The position numbers were made by a program, and so were the translations under genes. Below are positions 28,280 to 35,999 of a stretch of DNA of 42,398 bases, piece after piece; positions within the stretch are counted from its first letter, which is position 1; each line of letters begins with the position of its first letter. The notes beneath the pieces are model-generated. The model did not search any database and was not told where the DNA came from. It saw nothing but the letters and a program-made list of their open reading frames with translations. Origin of the DNA: a virus; IMG/VR virus record IMGVR_UViG_3300006354_000003, positions 1 to 42,398 of that record. One strand, given 5' to 3'.

Positions 28280-29360
28280 TGTAGCGGATCGGCCGGGTGC
28301 CGTATCCGCCAATGATGCAATGGTTGACTTGCTTATGGAGCGAGCAATTGATTTGTTGCGTTTGGAAGCGGGTACCCGTGACAAAGTAGTGGTGTTGCTT
28401 GACGATTTGGAAAGAGAGATTGTCGCGAAGCTTGCGGCGATGGATCCGACCGGGCCGGCGCGAGTGCAATATCAAAGGTTGCGACTTACTAAGCTGCTTG
28501 CGCAAATCGATGCGAGCATAAAAGCAACATATCGTTTAAATGACACGTTGCTTGCGCAAGAAATTCGGGAAGTTGTGGACATCGAAGCGACATGGACCGC
28601 AAGCGCAATAAATAGCTCGGTGCAAGCGGATTTTGCGGACATCGGAATTACACGCGGTTTGTTGACCACATTGATCTCTGACGTTCTTATTCAAGGCGCA
28701 CCGACTAAAGAGTGGTGGGGGCGGCAAGCCGCAGGATTGTCGGATAAGTTTGCCGACGAAATGCGCCGCGGCGTTGCAATCGGTGAGAACAATGGTGCCT
28801 TGGTAAAGCGTGCTCGCGGTGTCATGGACCTTGCGCGATCATCCGCCGAACGCTTGGTGCGATCGTCGGTGCAGACAGCGGCAAACGCGGCACGTGAGTC
28901 CACATATGAACAGAACACGGATTTGATATCTGCGTTGCAGTGGTCCGCCACGCTCGACACGCGAACGTCCATTTGGTGCATAACCCGCGACGGGCACACC
29001 TACGACGTCAAAACACACGAACCGCAGGACGATGGACCACCGTGGCTAGATGGTCCGGGAGCGCTTCATTGGGGTTGCCGGTCGACAAGCGTACCGGTGC
29101 TCAAGTCATGGCGCGATTTGGGAATCGACGAAAATGAAGTTCCTGAGACGACTCGCGCGTCAATGGACGGTCAAGTTGCGGTTGGGCTTACGTTTGAACA
29201 GTGGTTAAGAAAACAAACTGTAGCACGTCAGGATGACGTGTTGGGGCAAGGCAAAGCGGATTTGTGGCGGTCCGGTAAAATCACATTTCGGGATTTGTTG
29301 GATCAAAACGGCCGACCATTGACGACCGAACAATTACGCGCTAAGGCGGCGCGAAAATAA
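28254..29360 (+). CDS. Head morphogenesis protein (SPP1 gp7/Mu gpF type)
   Basis: 368 residues from ATG 28254, overlapping the portal gene by 26 nt. The C-terminal half carries the minor-head-protein signature: LVRSSVQTAANAARESTYEQ, then LQWSATLDTRTSIWCITRDG and GALHWGCRSTSVPVL with paired cysteines and histidines. The N terminus is helical. Members are minor capsid proteins bound to portal or ejected with DNA. Position between portal and scaffold is canonical. Confidence 0.86.
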   Translation: MATPILPRDVADRPGAVSANDAMVDLLMERAIDLLRLEAGTRDKVVVLLDDLEREIVAKLAAMDPTGPARVQYQRLRLTKLLAQIDASIKATYRLNDTLLAQEIREVVDIEATWTASAINSSVQADFADIGITRGLLTTLISDVLIQGAPTKEWWGRQAAGLSDKFADEMRRGVAIGENNGALVKRARGVMDLARSSAERLVRSSVQTAANAARESTYEQNTDLISALQWSATLDTRTSIWCITRDGHTYDVKTHEPQDDGPPWLDGPGALHWGCRSTSVPVLKSWRDLGIDENEVPETTRASMDGQVAVGLTFEQWLRKQTVARQDDVLGQGKADLWRSGKITFRDLLDQNGRPLTTEQLRAKAARK

Positions 29361-29362
29361 CG

Positions 29363-29403
29363 ACCCGGGGTTACGGGATGTAACCGCTAACAGGCGGCCG
29401 GGT
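29363..29403. other. Nested hairpin between head genes
   Basis: GGTTAC-gggat-GTAACC (29369-29385) is enclosed by ACCCGG (29363-29368) and CCGGGT (29398-29403). No T-run follows. It may adjust expression of the abundant scaffold and coat proteins by mRNA processing or partial termination. Confidence 0.5.
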
Positions 29404-29422
29404 GCCGCAAAAGGACTCTAAA

Positions 29423-30196
29423 ATGGCTTTGGAACTAATCGTTGACTCGCTTGACTCCATCCCGGAAACCCTTCGCGGCGAATACGCGCCGCATGAAGGC
29501 AAATTCAAGTTGAATGTCAACGGCGTTGAAGATGTCACCGGACTCAAAAAGGCACTTGCGGCGGAACGTGGTTTGAACACTGCGGCAAAAGCGGAATTGG
29601 CTGAATTTAAAAAGACCGGCAAAACCCCTGCGGAAGTTGCCGAGTGGATTGCGACCAAGGAAGCGGAAGCTTTAGAAGCCGCCAAGAAAGCCGGCAAGTT
29701 TGATGAAGTCCTTGCAGAGCATAAGACGCGCGCCGATAAGGTGCGCGCCGACTTGGAAGCGAAGCTTTCCGGCGAACGTGACGGCGCACTTTCGATTGCG
29801 CGATCCGCGATCGTTGAGACACAGGTTAATTCAGCATTGGTGAAGGCAAAGGCGACACCGGAAGGCTTGGACCTTTTGACCGAACGACTCGGACGGCGCC
29901 TGAAAGTCGACCTCACGGACGGTGAGCGCAAAGTCACCATCATGGACGCGACCGGTAAGGAATCCATGATCGGTAGCGGGACAGGTGGTCTTGCGACGAT
30001 GGACGACCTTGTAAAAGAGGCGATGACTCAATACCCGAGCCTGTTCGAAGGCACGGGCGCGGGTGGATCCGGGACGGATCCGAAAGGTACGCGGCGGGAT
30101 GCTGGCGCTAAAAAAATGGCCCGATCAGAATTCGATAAACTGCCTCCGTTGGAGCGGTCCAAGCGAATGAAAGAGGGCTGGACACTTTTTGATTAA
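29423..30196 (+). CDS. Capsid scaffold-like protein
   Basis: 257 residues from ATG 29423 after AAAGGAC; a GTG at 29402 lies in the hairpin. It is almost wholly charged helix: DVTGLKKALAAERGLNTAAK, then TKEAEALEAAKKAGKFDEVL, and ends with a basic KKMARSEFDKLPPLERSKRM like the coat-binding helix of scaffolds. Position directly before the coat gene and the composition make a scaffolding role likely. It would guide coat assembly and leave or be degraded before packaging. Confidence 0.82.
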   Translation: MALELIVDSLDSIPETLRGEYAPHEGKFKLNVNGVEDVTGLKKALAAERGLNTAAKAELAEFKKTGKTPAEVAEWIATKEAEALEAAKKAGKFDEVLAEHKTRADKVRADLEAKLSGERDGALSIARSAIVETQVNSALVKAKATPEGLDLLTERLGRRLKVDLTDGERKVTIMDATGKESMIGSGTGGLATMDDLVKEAMTQYPSLFEGTGAGGSGTDPKGTRRDAGAKKMARSEFDKLPPLERSKRMKEGWTLFD

Positions 30197-30242
30197 TCCA
30201 GGCAAGCAATAACGCGAGCCGCAGCATCAAAGGATTCAGTAA

Positions 30243-31409
30243 ATGGCGAATACCCTTACCTCCCTTACCCCGACGATTTACGAGTCGCTCGATATTGTGT
30301 CTCGGGAATTGCTCGGATTCATCAGTGCAGCGGCGCGCAATTCGTCCGCCGAACGAGCGGCGCTCAATCAACAAATCCTTGTTCCGATCGTTCCGGCGCA
30401 AGGTGCCAACGATAACACGCCTGCGGTGACGCCGCCGAATACCGGCGACCAAACAGTTGCAAGCGTGCCTATGACCATCAACAAGTCGAAGCACGTTCCG
30501 ATCCGGTGGAATGGCGAAGAACAGCGCGGGCTGACGAATGCCGGCGAATACGGCGGGATTCTCAAAAATCAGTTCACGCAGGCGTTCCGTACGCTTACGA
30601 ACCTGATGGAAATCGATCTTGCGGTTGCGGCATATCAGGCTGCATCGCGTGCGGTCGGAACGCCGGCCACCGCTCCATTCGGTACCGCAGGTGATCTTTC
30701 CGATTCGGCGAACGTGCGGCGCATTCTGGACGATAACGGTGCCCCACAAAGCGACCTGCATTTGGTTCTCGGCGCGGCGGCCGTGGCCAACGTCCGGGGC
30801 AAGCAGTCCACCTTGTTCAAGGTGAATGAAGCCGGGACGGATGCGCTGTTGCGTCAAGGCACGATCGGCATGTTGGAAGGATTCAACGTCCATACGACTG
30901 GACAAGTTCAGACTCCGACCAAGGGTACCGGTGCAGCCTATACCACCACCGCGGCCGGCTTTGCGGTTGGCACGACTGTCATTCCGCTGATTACCGGTTC
31001 CGGCACCGTCCTTGCCGGTGACGTCGTGACGTTCGCGGGCGACACGAACAAATACGTGGTTAATACCGGCATTGCGGCGCCGGGCTCGATCACGCTAAAT
31101 AATCCCGGCTTGATGGTCGCCATTCCGACCGCTGCAACGGCTCTTACCGTTGGTGCCACGGCAACGCAGAATATTGCTTGCGATCGGAACGCGTTGCAGT
31201 TGGTTACCCGTGCCCCGCTTATGCCGGTCGGGCCTGATGGCAAGGCGATGGACATGGCTGATGATGTGATTTCGGTTACGGACCCGATTTCGCTGCTTAC
31301 CTTCGACGTCGCGGTATATCGGCAGTTCTTGCAGCTTACCTACCATGTGCGAATCGCGTGGGGCGCGGCGGCAGTGAAACAGAATCATATCGCTGTTTTG
31401 CTCGGCTAA
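30243..31409 (+). CDS. Major capsid protein (P22 gp5-like)
   Basis: 388 residues from ATG 30243 after AAAGGATTC. The N terminus LTPTIYESLDIVSRELLGFI, then SSAERAALNQQI and VPMTINKSKHVPIRWNGEEQ match the P22-type coat family, an HK97 fold with an inserted domain. The insertion is probably the segment near residues 225-320 (AYTTTAAGFAVGTTVIPLI onward). The C terminus MPVGPDGKAMDMADD and YRQFLQLTYHVRIAWG are also typical. It forms the icosahedral shell. Confidence 0.88.
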   Translation: MANTLTSLTPTIYESLDIVSRELLGFISAAARNSSAERAALNQQILVPIVPAQGANDNTPAVTPPNTGDQTVASVPMTINKSKHVPIRWNGEEQRGLTNAGEYGGILKNQFTQAFRTLTNLMEIDLAVAAYQAASRAVGTPATAPFGTAGDLSDSANVRRILDDNGAPQSDLHLVLGAAAVANVRGKQSTLFKVNEAGTDALLRQGTIGMLEGFNVHTTGQVQTPTKGTGAAYTTTAAGFAVGTTVIPLITGSGTVLAGDVVTFAGDTNKYVVNTGIAAPGSITLNNPGLMVAIPTAATALTVGATATQNIACDRNALQLVTRAPLMPVGPDGKAMDMADDVISVTDPISLLTFDVAVYRQFLQLTYHVRIAWGAAAVKQNHIAVLLG

Positions 31410-31412
31410 CGG

Positions 31413-31440
31413 TTGACAGTACGCGATATACGTGGACTGT
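31413..31440 (+). promoter_or_regulatory. TTGACAGTACGCGA promoter within the head operon
   Basis: TTGACA 31413-31418, spacer GTACGCGATATACGTG (16 nt) and GACTGT 31435-31440, just after the coat stop. It would add transcription of the connector and tail genes. Confidence 0.66.
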
Positions 31441-31443
31441 AAG

Positions 31444-31467
31444 GCGGCCGGGGTTCGCCCCGACCGC
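31444..31467 (+). other. Strong UUCG-capped hairpin after the coat gene
   Basis: GCGGCCGGGG-TTCG-CCCCGACCGC forms a 10-position stem with one mismatch and a very stable TTCG loop. No T-run follows. It marks the end of the coat message or protects the 5' end of the new transcript starting near 31447. Confidence 0.62.
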
Positions 31468-31497
31468 TTATAGAGTCCATCAAAGAGGGAATCTGAA

Positions 31498-31668
31498 ATG
31501 TCCAACGAGTTTCGTTGTCCGACTGTCACCATCAAATCGGACGAATCGCCGGACGGTTATATCGTCATCAACGAATCGGATTTCAATCCGACGAAGCATG
31601 AGCGCTTTGTCACGCCCCCGCCGGCTATGCTTTCACCGCTGCTGCCGCCCCCCGAGGTACCAGCGTGA
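31498..31668 (+). CDS. Small head-region protein with INESDF motif
   Basis: 56 residues from ATG 31498, with AGAGGGAATC as ribosome site. CPTVTIKSDESPDGYIVINE runs into SDFNPTKHERF, a motif found in short proteins beside coat genes in many phages. A proline-rich tail follows. It is a tandem relative of the next gene, which carries INESDFDPMKH. Its stop overlaps the next GTG. Its role in the head is unknown. Confidence 0.72.
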   Translation: MSNEFRCPTVTIKSDESPDGYIVINESDFNPTKHERFVTPPPAMLSPLLPPPEVPA

Positions 31669-31973
31669 ATTCTCACGGGCACTGCGCAATCGTAACGGTA
31701 ATGTCTGATACCGCGCCGGGCGGCGTGCTTCGCATTAACGAATCAGATTTTGATCCGATGAAGCATGTTCGCGCGGATCCGAATGCGCCGTTGCCCCTTC
31801 CGCCTCCACCGATCTTGCCGCCTCCACCTGGACCACTGGACGGACTTCCGGCCGATTGGCGGGATAAGCCGGCTAAATGGCTTCGCGAAACGGCGGAACG
31901 GCTCACCGCTCGCACTCCCGACAATCGGGAGCAAGCGATTCAGCTTATCGAAGCTTGGTTGAAAGCAGGATAA
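31665..31973 (+). CDS. Small head-region protein, second INESDF copy
   Basis: 102 residues from GTG 31665; ATG 31701 (MSDTAPGGVLRINESDF) is an alternative start nearer the conserved part. After INESDFDPMKHVRADPNAP comes a proline-rich linker (LPLPPPPILPPPPGPL) and a C-terminal helical unit WRDKPAKWLRETAERL that resembles the N-terminal part of small phage head-accessory proteins. The repeat of the motif in two adjacent genes suggests duplication. Confidence 0.68.
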   Translation: MNSHGHCAIVTVMSDTAPGGVLRINESDFDPMKHVRADPNAPLPLPPPPILPPPPGPLDGLPADWRDKPAKWLRETAERLTARTPDNREQAIQLIEAWLKAG

Positions 31974-31977
31974 TCAA

Positions 31978-32553
31978 ATGGCACTTTGCGCAACGTGTTC
32001 GTTTTTCACTCCGAAGGGTGCACTTTCAATCAACGTGCCAGCAATGGCAGCGGTTCGAACGCGTGAAGATTTGGTCCCCGCAGTTTCATCCGCCGCCATT
32101 ACGGTAACCATTGCGTCACCGGGCGTGGTGACAGATACCGCGCACGGGTTGACGATCGGAACGCAAGTTTCGTTTACCACCACGGGAGCGCTGCCGACCG
32201 GTCTTTTACCAGCAACGAATTATTTCATCATCGCGGCCGGTTTTACCGCCAACTCATATCAGCTTGCACTCACGTTCAACGGTGCGGCAATCAACACAAG
32301 CGGCACGCAATCGGGTGTGCATACCAGGACAAGCATTCCGGGCACGACAAACAATACCGCGCAACCAGGTGAGGTTGCGCTTGTGGTGAATAGCTTTACA
32401 GCGGCAATAGCTGTGGCTTTCGGGGCGGCACCGGACGCAACCAGTTTGGCCGCGATAGCAAATTCGAGCGCGGGATTCGGGTTAGGTCCGGGCGCATCTG
32501 CTTTGCTCGCTGTGGCATCCGGCGATAAGGTTCATATTCGCACGATCACATAA
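31978..32553 (+). CDS. Structural protein with an inserted beta domain shared with the tail tube
   Basis: 191 residues from ATG 31978. Residues about 37-115 (ITVTIASPGVVTDTAHGLTI onward to TSGTQSGVHTRTSIPG) form a beta domain nearly identical to one in the tail tube protein at 34373. The flanks differ: VAFGAAPDATSLAAIA and ALLAVASGDKVHIRTIT. It lies after the coat gene and before the connectors, so a head decoration or stabilising role fits. Its precise role is inferred from position only. Confidence 0.7.
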   Translation: MALCATCSFFTPKGALSINVPAMAAVRTREDLVPAVSSAAITVTIASPGVVTDTAHGLTIGTQVSFTTTGALPTGLLPATNYFIIAAGFTANSYQLALTFNGAAINTSGTQSGVHTRTSIPGTTNNTAQPGEVALVVNSFTAAIAVAFGAAPDATSLAAIANSSAGFGLGPGASALLAVASGDKVHIRTIT

Positions 32554-32565
32554 GGCTGCGTCATT

Positions 32566-33135
32566 ATGTCGCTAAATACCACACCGGGCGACCCTGCGGC
32601 GGACAGTTATACATCCGTGGCGGAAGCTGATGCATATTTTTCAGCCCGTGGCGAGGCGACATGGACGGGCACTACCACGGCGAAAGAGAATGCTTTGCGT
32701 CGTGGTACAACGTATCTCGACAACGCATATCGCACGAAATATGTAGGGATTACCGCGTTGCAAACGCAGGCTTTAGGCTGGCCGCGCGTCGACGGTACAC
32801 GCGGCCCGCTGACGGTTTTCCCCGGTTACACGATTCCGCTTTATGACATCAACGGATTTCCGATCGATACGACGACGGTTCCCAAACAGGTCAAAAATGC
32901 TGCGGCGGAAGCGGCGCTACTTGCTCTTACGGGTGTGGTGTTGGAACCGCGACTCGTGCGCGGTGGTCAAATCAAGAGCACGCGAAGCAAGGTCGATGTG
33001 TTGGAAACCGAGACCGTATACATGGACGGTGCGCCGTCTGTAGACCGCTATACAATCATCGAAGGGCTGTTGCGCGGTCTTGTGACCGGTAACCCTGGAT
33101 CGTCGTCCGGCAACGTCGTGTTGGTGCGGGGATGA
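32566..33135 (+). CDS. Head-tail connector (DnaT-like/gp6 type)
   Basis: 189 residues from ATG 32566. SYTSVAEADAYFSARGEATW, then ALRRGTTYLDNAYRTKYVGI and LGWPRVDG form the signature of the helical DnaT-like connector family found after phage coat genes. The C-terminal KVDVLETETVYMDGAPSVDR is also common. It would form the adaptor ring below the portal. It overlaps the next gene by 4 nt. Confidence 0.84.
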   Translation: MSLNTTPGDPAADSYTSVAEADAYFSARGEATWTGTTTAKENALRRGTTYLDNAYRTKYVGITALQTQALGWPRVDGTRGPLTVFPGYTIPLYDINGFPIDTTTVPKQVKNAAAEAALLALTGVVLEPRLVRGGQIKSTRSKVDVLETETVYMDGAPSVDRYTIIEGLLRGLVTGNPGSSSGNVVLVRG

Positions 33136-33515
33136 CCGCTTTCGATTACACAGCTATTCGAGCGGTTGCCGATCAATTGTTGACCGATTTTGGGCAAGCT
33201 GTGTTAATTCGTCGCGCGACGAATACCGCAGGTTTGACACCGTGGGAACCTTCGCAGGCAACGACTGATTATGCGTCGATAGGCGTAGTGACGAATTTAA
33301 CTCGTTGGTACGCATCTTTTGCGGAAAATTCTGACATTTTGCGCACTGATCGCCTTGGTTATGTTTCGGCCGGGCCGCTGGTAGCTCTGAATATCGTGCC
33401 GACACCATTTGATTTATTTGTGACCGTTACAGGGCAGATATTGCGCATCATCGACGCAAAACCTATCGCGCCAGCCGGAATTCCTGTGCTGTACGTGTTG
33501 CAATTGCGGAGTTGA
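33132..33515 (+). CDS. Putative head-closure/stopper protein
   Basis: 127 residues from ATG 33132 (ATGA overlap). It is beta-rich: FGQAVLIRRATNTAGLTPWE, then LVALNIVPTPFDLFVTVTGQ and LRIIDAKPIAPAGIPVLYVL, a layout shared by small stopper proteins that follow the connector gene. The assignment depends on size and order (connector, stopper, neck, terminator, tube). Confidence 0.72.
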   Translation: MTAFDYTAIRAVADQLLTDFGQAVLIRRATNTAGLTPWEPSQATTDYASIGVVTNLTRWYASFAENSDILRTDRLGYVSAGPLVALNIVPTPFDLFVTVTGQILRIIDAKPIAPAGIPVLYVLQLRS

Positions 33516-33519
33516 GGCG

Positions 33520-33933
33520 GTGGCGTTCGGTAATTTCACCCTTGATATTCAAAAGTTCGTAGATAAAGCGAACGGCAATATTGATTTGGTGATTAAGAAA
33601 ATCGCGCTCGATTTGTTCCGTCGCGTCATCATGAAAAGTCCCGTGGACACAGGTCGATTCAAAGGCAATTGGCAAATTGCGATCGGCGCAATTCCGAGTG
33701 GAACATTAGACCTTACAGACCCGTCAGGATCCGCAACCATATCGCGTGTAACCGCTACCGCGCTCGGGTTAAAAGCAGGCGACGTTATTACACTTGTGAA
33801 CAATCTTAGTTATGCAAATCGCCTCGAATATGGTTACTCCAAGCAGGCACCGGCCGGAATGGTTCGAACGACTGTGCAAGAATACCCGCAAGTTGTGACG
33901 ATGGCAGCAAACGAGGTAAACCGCGGTGGCTGA
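33520..33933 (+). CDS. Neck/tail-completion protein (HK97 gp10-like)
   Basis: 137 residues from GTG 33520. The N-terminal helix with IALDLFRRVIMKSPVDTGRF then KGNWQIAIG is the conserved core of HK97-gp10-like proteins, and NNLSYANRLEYGYSKQAPAG followed by MVRTTVQE the usual C-terminal part. It sits at the head-tail interface. It overlaps the next start by 8 nt. Confidence 0.82.
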   Translation: MAFGNFTLDIQKFVDKANGNIDLVIKKIALDLFRRVIMKSPVDTGRFKGNWQIAIGAIPSGTLDLTDPSGSATISRVTATALGLKAGDVITLVNNLSYANRLEYGYSKQAPAGMVRTTVQEYPQVVTMAANEVNRGG

Positions 33934-34363
33934 TCCAATCAATGTCCTGATTCAAGCGGCAATGTCAGCACAATTGACCACACCAGCGCTTACATCGCCG
34001 GCAACGCCGATTGCTTACGCGTTCGTTCCGTTCACACCGACTCCAGGTGTATCCTTTTTGCAAATTTGTCCGGTGTTGCGCGCGGCACCGAATGCACCAG
34101 GCTTGAATCGATTCAGTGGAACAATGTTTGTCGGCGTCTTTCAAATCGATGCTGTGGTTCCTGATGGTAACGGAGAGGCAGCCGGGTTACGACTCGCTTC
34201 GTTAGTCGCAACCCGATTTCAATTCGGAACCGTGTTGCTGTTGCAGGCCGGCCCGAATGTGAAACTGCAATTGAACGGAGTCCCAACAATAGCCCCCGCG
34301 GTTAAAGATGCGCCGTGGATAAGGTTCCCGGTAAGCATCCCATACTTTGTGACGCAGCAATAG
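33926..34363 (+). CDS. Tail terminator-like protein (DUF4128 type)
   Basis: 145 residues from GTG 33926. The layout MADPINVLIQAAMSAQLTTP, then TPIAYAFVPFTPTPGVSFLQ and FSGTMFVGVFQIDAVVPDGN fits tail-terminator proteins that cap the tube, and the gene lies directly upstream of the tube gene. It would stop tail growth at the length set by the tape measure. Confidence 0.78.
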   Translation: MADPINVLIQAAMSAQLTTPALTSPATPIAYAFVPFTPTPGVSFLQICPVLRAAPNAPGLNRFSGTMFVGVFQIDAVVPDGNGEAAGLRLASLVATRFQFGTVLLLQAGPNVKLQLNGVPTIAPAVKDAPWIRFPVSIPYFVTQQ

Positions 34364-34372
34364 GAGTCTGCA

Positions 34373-35080
34373 ATGGCAAACATTTTTACTGCAGCGGGTG
34401 CCACGCTTTCAATCGGTACTACGGCTGCAAGTGGCGCGACCGATACCTATACGACGATCGCGAACGTGACGGATATTCCGGAGTTCGGCCGGAATTACAA
34501 TATTATCAAAGTGACTCCACTTTCCACGCGCGGAACGCTCAAAATCAAAGGAAGTTTCGAGGAAGGTGACCTTGCGGTAAAGCTGTTGCGTGATCCCGCC
34601 GACCCTGGACAAGCCGCCGCGATCCTGGCCCGCGATATTGATTCCGATTTCAATTTCAAGATCGGCATTAACGACGCGGCACCCGTTACGACCGCTCCCG
34701 TTACCATCACCATTGCAGCACCGGGTGTGGTAACTGATACGGCTCACGGACTTTCCATAGGCACGCAGGTATCGTTTGCCACCACGGGCGCGTTGCCGAT
34801 CGGTCTTACGGCGGCAACGCCGTACTTCATCATCGCGACAGGCTTCACGGCGAATAGTTACCAACTTGCCCTCACGGCCGGCGGCTCGGCAATCACTACG
34901 TCCGGTACGCAATCTGGTGTGCACACGCGGTCAAGTATTCCAGTGGCTTCAAACGTGATCTTCAAAGCCAAGGTGACAAGCTACACACTTGGGCTCGGCA
35001 CGGTCGACTCGCCGCTTGATGCAACGCTCATGTTGGCGCTCAAGTCCGGTTCAAGCATCGAAAGCGTGCATTTGCCTTAA
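34373..35080 (+). CDS. Major tail tube protein with an inserted beta domain
   Basis: 235 residues from ATG 34373. The tube fold is seen in VTDIPEFGRNYNIIKVTPLS then RGTLKIKGSFEEGDLAVKLL and, after the insert, in FKAKVTSYTLGLGTVDSPLD. Residues about 107-190 (VTITIAAPGVVTDTAHGLSI to TSGTQSGVHTRSSIP) are an extra beta domain, which also occurs in the protein at 31978; it should project from the tube. The gene ends the head-neck-tube block and is followed by a promoter and terminator. Confidence 0.85.
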   Translation: MANIFTAAGATLSIGTTAASGATDTYTTIANVTDIPEFGRNYNIIKVTPLSTRGTLKIKGSFEEGDLAVKLLRDPADPGQAAAILARDIDSDFNFKIGINDAAPVTTAPVTITIAAPGVVTDTAHGLSIGTQVSFATTGALPIGLTAATPYFIIATGFTANSYQLALTAGGSAITTSGTQSGVHTRSSIPVASNVIFKAKVTSYTLGLGTVDSPLDATLMLALKSGSSIESVHLP

Positions 35081-35086
35081 TGACTG

Positions 35087-35113
35087 TTGACAGTACGCGA
35101 CTCGCGTGACAGT
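35087..35113 (+). promoter_or_regulatory. TTGACAGTACGCGA motif after the tail tube gene
   Basis: TTGACA 35087-35092, 15-nt spacer and GACAGT 35108-35113; the -10 overlaps a second half-motif GTGACAGTCTGCGAA (35106-35120). Since a terminator follows at 35146, a transcript from here would first make a short leader of some 50 nt. Confidence 0.52.
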
Positions 35114-35145
35114 CTGCGAATGTAGTGTGTTCCTCCTCTAAACTT

Positions 35146-35177
35146 CCCCGGACGTGTATAGCGTCCGGGGCTTTTTC
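35146..35177 (+). terminator. Rho-independent terminator after the tail tube gene
   Basis: CCCCGGACG-tgtatag-CGTCCGGGG (35146-35170), a perfect 9-bp stem, followed by CTTTTTCT. It separates the abundant tube gene from the chaperones and could limit their level. Confidence 0.88.
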
Positions 35178-35188
35178 TAGGTGCATGA

Positions 35189-35506
35189 ATGTCGGAAGTT
35201 GTGACCACGCTTGGTGTGCTGCGCTGTTCGTTGCGCGCGGCAAAAGAAATCAATCTTGTGTTCGGATCCTATGGCGCCGCATACAAGCGAATCACGGAAT
35301 ACGATTTCGGCGCTTACATTGCGATCGTCGCTGCCGGGCTTGGCAAGAGCGGGAAAGAGGTTGAAGTTGACGTATACAATGTCGGCATGCCTGATCTTGT
35401 ACGACCTCTGACTGATTTCCTTGGACTGCTTTCAAATGGCGGACGGCCGCCTTCGCTTGATGGTACAGAGGGGACGACGGCCGGCGCCACCGCGGGGGAA
35501 CGTTAA
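35189..35506 (+). CDS. Tail assembly chaperone, upstream (G-like) part
   Basis: 105 residues from ATG 35189, just downstream of the terminator. LRCSLRAAKEINLVFGSYGA, then DFGAYIAIVAAGLGKSGKEV and MPDLVRPLTDFLGLLSNGGR look like the GTA/HK97-type tail chaperone that binds the tape measure protein. The last codons GCG-GGG-GAA-CGT-TAA hold a G-run and are followed by a stem-loop, so some ribosomes may shift to the -1 frame and make a longer product with the next ORF. Confidence 0.76.
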   Translation: MSEVVTTLGVLRCSLRAAKEINLVFGSYGAAYKRITEYDFGAYIAIVAAGLGKSGKEVEVDVYNVGMPDLVRPLTDFLGLLSNGGRPPSLDGTEGTTAGATAGER

Positions 35507-35531
35507 GCCAATCGGAATATTTCGATTGGCT
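35494..35531 (+). other. Candidate programmed -1 frameshift site
   Basis: The G-run G-GGG-GAA (35494-35500) ends 5 nt before a perfect 9-bp stem, AGCCAATCG (35506-35514) with CGATTGGCT (35523-35531), loop of 8 nt. The downstream ORF is in the -1 frame and stays open back through the slip site. GGG re-pairs perfectly after a shift, but GAA to GGA does not, so efficiency may be modest. Confidence 0.6.
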
Positions 35532-35544
35532 GCTTAAGATCGGA

Positions 35545-35745
35545 ATGGGCTGGTTAGGATGGACCGAGGCGGCGACGCTCGATACGTCCATTCCGTCGAT
35601 TTTGCTCGCTTATGAAGGGCGAGTCGAAATGCTTCGTAAGACCTTCGGTGCGGAGGAATCAGCCGTCGACCCGGAAAAGACCGAAATCAGTGTTGAAACG
35701 GCTGGGCAATTGCTATTCGCACGGGTTCGCGAAGCGGCGAAGTAG
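35545..35745 (+). CDS. Tail assembly chaperone, downstream (T-like) part
   Basis: 66 residues from ATG 35545, but the frame is open upstream through the slip site and reads QSEYFDWLLKIGMGWLGWTE, the family motif F-D-W then G-W-x-x-W; this begins before the ATG. It is therefore most likely expressed as a -1 frameshift extension of the gene at 35189. TLDTSIPSILLAYEGRVEML follows. The two-gene arrangement before the tape measure gene matches lambda G/GT and GTA chaperones. Confidence 0.74.
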   Translation: MGWLGWTEAATLDTSIPSILLAYEGRVEMLRKTFGAEESAVDPEKTEISVETAGQLLFARVREAAK

Positions 35746-35754
35746 GGATTAATA

Positions 35755-35970
35755 TCAGAGAGCACCGCGTCCGCGATATTCGCCCCATTTTCGTAATTGG
35801 CGACGCATGTCCATGCATGTATCCATTAATGCGGAATAGTCATTACGCATTAATGGTGCGATTCGATGTCGACAAATGTTTTCATCTTCTCTTTCAAGTT
35901 CATTCCCGTGGCTCACTACTGCCGCGAAAAGAGCAATGAACCCTAAAAAGATGAATAGAATCCACTTCAT
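35755..35970 (-). CDS. Moron-like small membrane or exported protein
   Basis: 71 residues from ATG 35970, with AAGAGGTG as ribosome site. MKWILFIFLGFIALFAAVVS is a signal peptide or N-terminal anchor, followed by a charged periplasmic part with two cysteines (ENICRHRIAPLM and LMDTCMDMRRQL) that could form a disulfide. It is the only minus-strand gene in the late region and has its own host-like promoter at 36000-36028. This is the layout of a moron: expressed in a lysogen and affecting the host surface or exclusion. No family is recognised. Confidence 0.7.
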   Translation of the reverse strand: MKWILFIFLGFIALFAAVVSHGNELEREDENICRHRIAPLMRNDYSALMDTCMDMRRQLRKWGEYRGRGAL

Positions 35971-35999
35971 AATTACACCTCTTTTGTCATCAACCTATC

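Noticed and set aside
30108-30905. 265-codon minus-strand frame opposite scaffold and coat genes
   Set aside because: It is a shadow of two well-supported structural genes, with atypical composition rich in Arg and His.
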